DNA of 64,000 nt from assembly GCA_963714875.1 (NCBI GenBank), contig CAVQQI010000007.1, positions 21,578-85,577 on the forward strand. The letters run 5' to 3'. Made by a program: the position numbers and the translations under genes. The notes beneath the pieces were generated by a model. The model did not search any database. It worked only from the letters and a program-made list of their open reading frames with translations, and had not been told where the DNA came from. Of this stretch, positions 61,607-64,000 are shown one piece after another. This stretch comes from JBAOHV01 sp963714875 (GTDB lineage: Bacteria > Actinomycetota > Acidimicrobiia > Acidimicrobiales > Microtrichaceae). Within the stretch, counting starts at the first letter, position 1, and the number at the start of each line of letters is the position of its first letter.

Positions 61607-61981
61607 TCAGGAGCCGGGTAGCCGTTTGCCACGAACGCCGGCGACATAGACACCGATGGCGGCGACCACAGCGACGAGGTCGTCGCCGAGCCCCAAGGGT
61701 CCAAGCACCAGCTCTGGAGCCAGGTCAACGGGCGAAAGGACGTACGCAACGCATACCCCGATGACCAGCAGATGCTTTGCCCGCAATTTCGGGATTTGCC
61801 GGGGTGCTCGTTGCGCTCTGCCAGCCGATTCGAATCCGCTGTCGGCAGTTCTTGCAGGGGGGTAGCTGGTCGGTGGTGCAGGGAGTGTTGTCTTGTAGTG
61901 GGGATGTGACTCTGGGGGATACCAATTCAGGTCCGAGGCCTGCCACCATCCCAGCCTCTGGTGGTCGTCGCCCGAGTCCAT
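61607..61981 (-). CDS. small DUF1232-like membrane protein with a GWW-WYPPE head
   Basis: 124 residues. N-terminal GWWQASDLNWYPPESHP is a short motif common in Acidimicrobiia and related actinobacteria; a Pro-rich linker follows; the C-terminal part has KHLLVIGVCVAYVLSPVDLAPE and LGDDLVAVVAAIGVYVAG, the YVLSPVDLAPE-type core of DUF1232 (YkvA). Likely inner-membrane. The start is fixed by GGAGGGGAAC just before ATG. Runs opposite to korB and the GH26-like gene. Confidence 0.75.
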   Translation of the reverse strand: MDSGDDHQRLGWWQASDLNWYPPESHPHYKTTLPAPPTSYPPARTADSGFESAGRAQRAPRQIPKLRAKHLLVIGVCVAYVLSPVDLAPELVLGPLGLGDDLVAVVAAIGVYVAGVRGKRLPGS

Positions 61982-62358
61982 GTTCCCCTCCTGCCATTGG
62001 GTGTGGTGAGACTACCAACGGGCTCGACCAGCAGGAATCGAGAAGCCGGCCCCAACGAGTCCCCAAAGAGACCTCCATTGGCGCAAGCGCCTTCGCCGGC
62101 CCGAGGCGTGTCGAGTAGGGCGTCCAACTCAGGTCGACGTGGCGCACATCGGTCGCCGGGGTCGGCGTGTCAGACCTCTGTGAGGTCCTTGAAGAATGCG
62201 CTGGCACTTGGCGATGCCGATGCCCCTCAGGGGACGGCCCATCAGACCCAGGGCGGTTCACGCCGCCGGTGAGCAAGCTCTGCTCAATTGCGGATCCCCT
62301 CTGCGAAGTGCCACAGTTCTGTCAGACGAGCGCCTTGGCGGGCAAAGGAAGTCTCACG
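61982..62358. other. 377-base gap without a supported gene, lower GC
   Basis: No reading frame here looks like protein. The bases are visibly less G/C-rich than the rest of the window (about 60 percent in a counted 60-base line), along with the 3' part of the DUF1232 gene. It may be acquired DNA or a regulatory region of the hydrolase that follows. Confidence 0.4.
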
Positions 62359-63662
62359 ATGGCGCGAACGCGTCCTGATGGTGGCGACAATCGCGGCTGT
62401 TGTCGCTGCAAGCTGGGCAGCGCCAGCGGATGCCGTCGGGGCGCTCCCGGCCACCCAGCAACAGAGTTACGCCGTTCAGGCGAGTACGTCGCCGTTCGGG
62501 GCGTGGTCCGAGCCGACCTCCGGGGCGAGCAGGACCCGAGCCGCCCAAGACCTCGAGACGCTCCTGGGCGCCAAGCTCGGAGTCGTGTCGAACTACCTCC
62601 ACTGGAACTCCAGCTTTCCCACGGAGCTCGACCGCCGGGTGCGCGACAGCGGCCAGCGTCTCATGCTGGCGGTCAAGCTGAAGAACTCCGACGGCTCCCG
62701 ACCTCGATGGCGGGACCTCGCAAACTCCCGTCCGGGTGACCCGCTCGACACGCAGCTCAGGAACTGGGCGGTTGCGGTCCGCGACTTCGGCGCACCGTTG
62801 TACTTCGCGTTCCACAAGGAGCCGGAAGAGCCGGGGAACCTTCCCAACGGCAACGCCGACGACTACCGGGCTGCCTGGGCGCGAGTGGTGTCGGTCTTCC
62901 GGGCCGAGGGCGCGACGAACGCCGAGTTCGTCTTCGCGATGACCGACAACGCCTACGGGGTGTCGTCGTCGGATCGCCGCAGCGTCAGCCATTGGTACCC
63001 CGGCGATGCGTTCGTCGACCACATCGGTGCCTCGGGGATGAACTGGTACGGCTGCATAGGTCTGTGGCGTTCGTGGCGGAGCTTCGAGCAGATCTTCGAG
63101 CCCATGCGGCGCTGGGCCGAGGCCCGCCCCGACCAAGGGCTTGATCGCGTTCGAGTTCGGCTCCGTCGAGGACCCCCAGCAGCCGGGGCGAAAGGCGAGT
63201 TGGATCAACGATGCCCGCCAGGTGCTGGCGAGTCCCGGTTGGGACCGGTTCGTGGCGCACTCGTACTACAACGGCGGGTCGTCGCAGGAGCCGGAGTGCA
63301 ACTGGCGGCTCGACACGAGCGAGAGCTCCCGACTGGCCGCCTCCTCGTGGGCCAGGGGTGCCACGCTGCCCGTGGACCCACCGGTCCGGCTGCCGTCGGG
63401 CGTGTTCGACAAGATCGAGGTCGACGGTCGCAGGGTCGTCGTGCGCGGACGTGCCAGCGACCCCGACGGTCGACCTGTCTACCGTGTGAGCACCACGTGG
63501 GGCGGCAACCGGCGCTTCAGCTTCGAGCGCGAGTCCACGCCACCGACGTTCGCCACGAGTTTCACCGCGGAGCCGGGTGAGCACCGCGTGTGCGTCATGT
63601 TGTTGGACAATCCCACCCGCCAGCCCGTCGGTCTCGGCTGCAAGAACGTCACCGTGAAGTGA
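62359..63662 (+). CDS. secreted GH26-like glycoside hydrolase, two frameshifts
   Basis: ATG 62359 has GGAAG seven bases upstream and reads MARTR; inserting one base near 62371-62376 continues it as VLMVATIAAVVAASWAAPADA, a normal signal peptide. The catalytic part has TSPFGAWSEPTSG, LHWNSSFP, YFAFHKEPEEPGN (acid/base Glu region of GH26), ASGMNWYGC and, after removing one C from CCCC at 63127-63130, RPTKGLIAFEFGSVEDP with the nucleophile Glu in EFG. The C-terminus is a beta-sandwich (VVVRGRASDPDGRPV, HRVCVMLLDN, LGCKNVTV) like the small lipoprotein at 1.9 kb. About 434 residues. Substrate probably a mannan-like polysaccharide. Confidence 0.72.
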
Positions 63663-64000
63663 ACGAGGCAGGTTCTCTCCCTGATCACGGATCGCTGACG
63701 AACTGAGTGGGTTGGCACGAGCCGTCACGGCGAGCATCGCCGAACATCCCGGACTGCTGATGCTGCAGGGTGTCCACGGGCTCACCCGCGTCGGTCGACA
63801 CCTCCCGTAGGGGAGTTCAAGTCCCATATTGGAAGCGAACCCCGACGTCTGCCGGAGGGAACGGCTCCACTGGCCTCGGTCCATCCCTCGTCGAACGGAG
63901 CCGAGACGGTTGGCCGGGACGTCGGATCCGCCGACCGCGCACACGCTGGACACGGCGGTACGTCTCGGCGTGCTGCGCCACGTCCTCGGACTGGTTCCTC
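63663..64000. other. window end, no supported gene
   Basis: 338 bases with no convincing start, ribosome-binding site or motif on either strand. The last 100 bases of the plus strand are open and may belong to a gene continuing to the right. Confidence 0.4.

Noticed and set aside
63800..63860. tRNA-like TTCAAGTCCC segment near the window end
   Set aside because: The flanking bases do not pair to make a T-stem, and no anticodon or acceptor arms could be drawn.
1..64000. CRISPR arrays, insertion sequences, phage genes and rRNA operons
   Set aside because: No regularly spaced repeats, transposase motifs, integrases, phage structural genes or rRNA stretches were seen on either strand.

Overview
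The window is a stretch of high-GC actinobacterial chromosome. The best guess is a member of the Acidimicrobiia: there is dense acyl-CoA/steroid-type catabolism, an F420-type deazaflavin oxidoreductase, a KorAB 2-oxoacid:ferredoxin oxidoreductase, many GTG starts and apparently leaderless promoters, and a small protein with the GWW-ASD-WYPPE motif that I associate with that class. Taxonomy is inference; no rRNA or tRNA gene was found.

Layout. 0-2.5 kb: edge of a HAD phosphatase, serS and a small lipoprotein. 2.5-6.7 kb: three minus-strand glycosyltransferases (two GT-C membrane enzymes and a GT4 enzyme), probably for cell-envelope glycans. 6.9-24.5 kb: a catabolic block resembling the mycobacterial steroid C/D-ring (HIP) genes: lipid-transfer thiolase plus DUF35 protein, a large regulator with two TetR domains, an SDR, an EchA20-like hydrolase, an IpdA-IpdB-IpdC operon and a two-gene acyl-CoA dehydrogenase pair, with two GGDEF/EAL genes inside it. 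Three near-identical palindromes (CTGACG-N3-CGTCAG) sit upstream of the DUF35/thiolase operon, ipdA and the acyl-CoA dehydrogenases. They suggest one local regulon under a TetR-type repressor. 24.5-27.8 kb: housekeeping genes dtd, a flavodoxin-like gene, a coaA-like kinase and ilvE. 27.8-34.9 kb: a D-aminoacylase-type amidohydrolase diverging from an operon of a P-type ATPase with altered ion-site residues, a SpoIIAA-like protein, a class III aminotransferase and an unknown kinase-like protein.

34.9-39.6 kb: a translationally coupled minus-strand operon (sulfatase, TetR, phosphotransferase, SnoaL-like). 39.6-55.8 kb: secreted and lipid-modified proteins (duplicated-domain lipoproteins, a GH10 xylanase divergent across a palindromic promoter, a metallophosphoesterase) mixed with a FAD oxidoreductase, a deazaflavin enzyme, enoyl-CoA hydratase, YtcJ-like amidohydrolase, patatin, WS/DGAT acyltransferase and RNase Z. 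55.9-58.5 kb: a duplicated small coiled-coil/membrane gene brackets a dimethylformamidase-like gene. 58.6-61.6 kb: korA-korB. 61.6-64 kb: a DUF1232-like protein, a GH26-like secreted hydrolase and an unannotated end.

About ten otherwise healthy genes are broken by single-base shifts, nearly all explained by one extra or missing base in a short G/C run. I read these as consensus errors of a long-read assembly rather than mass gene decay, and annotate each as one gene with the shift stated.
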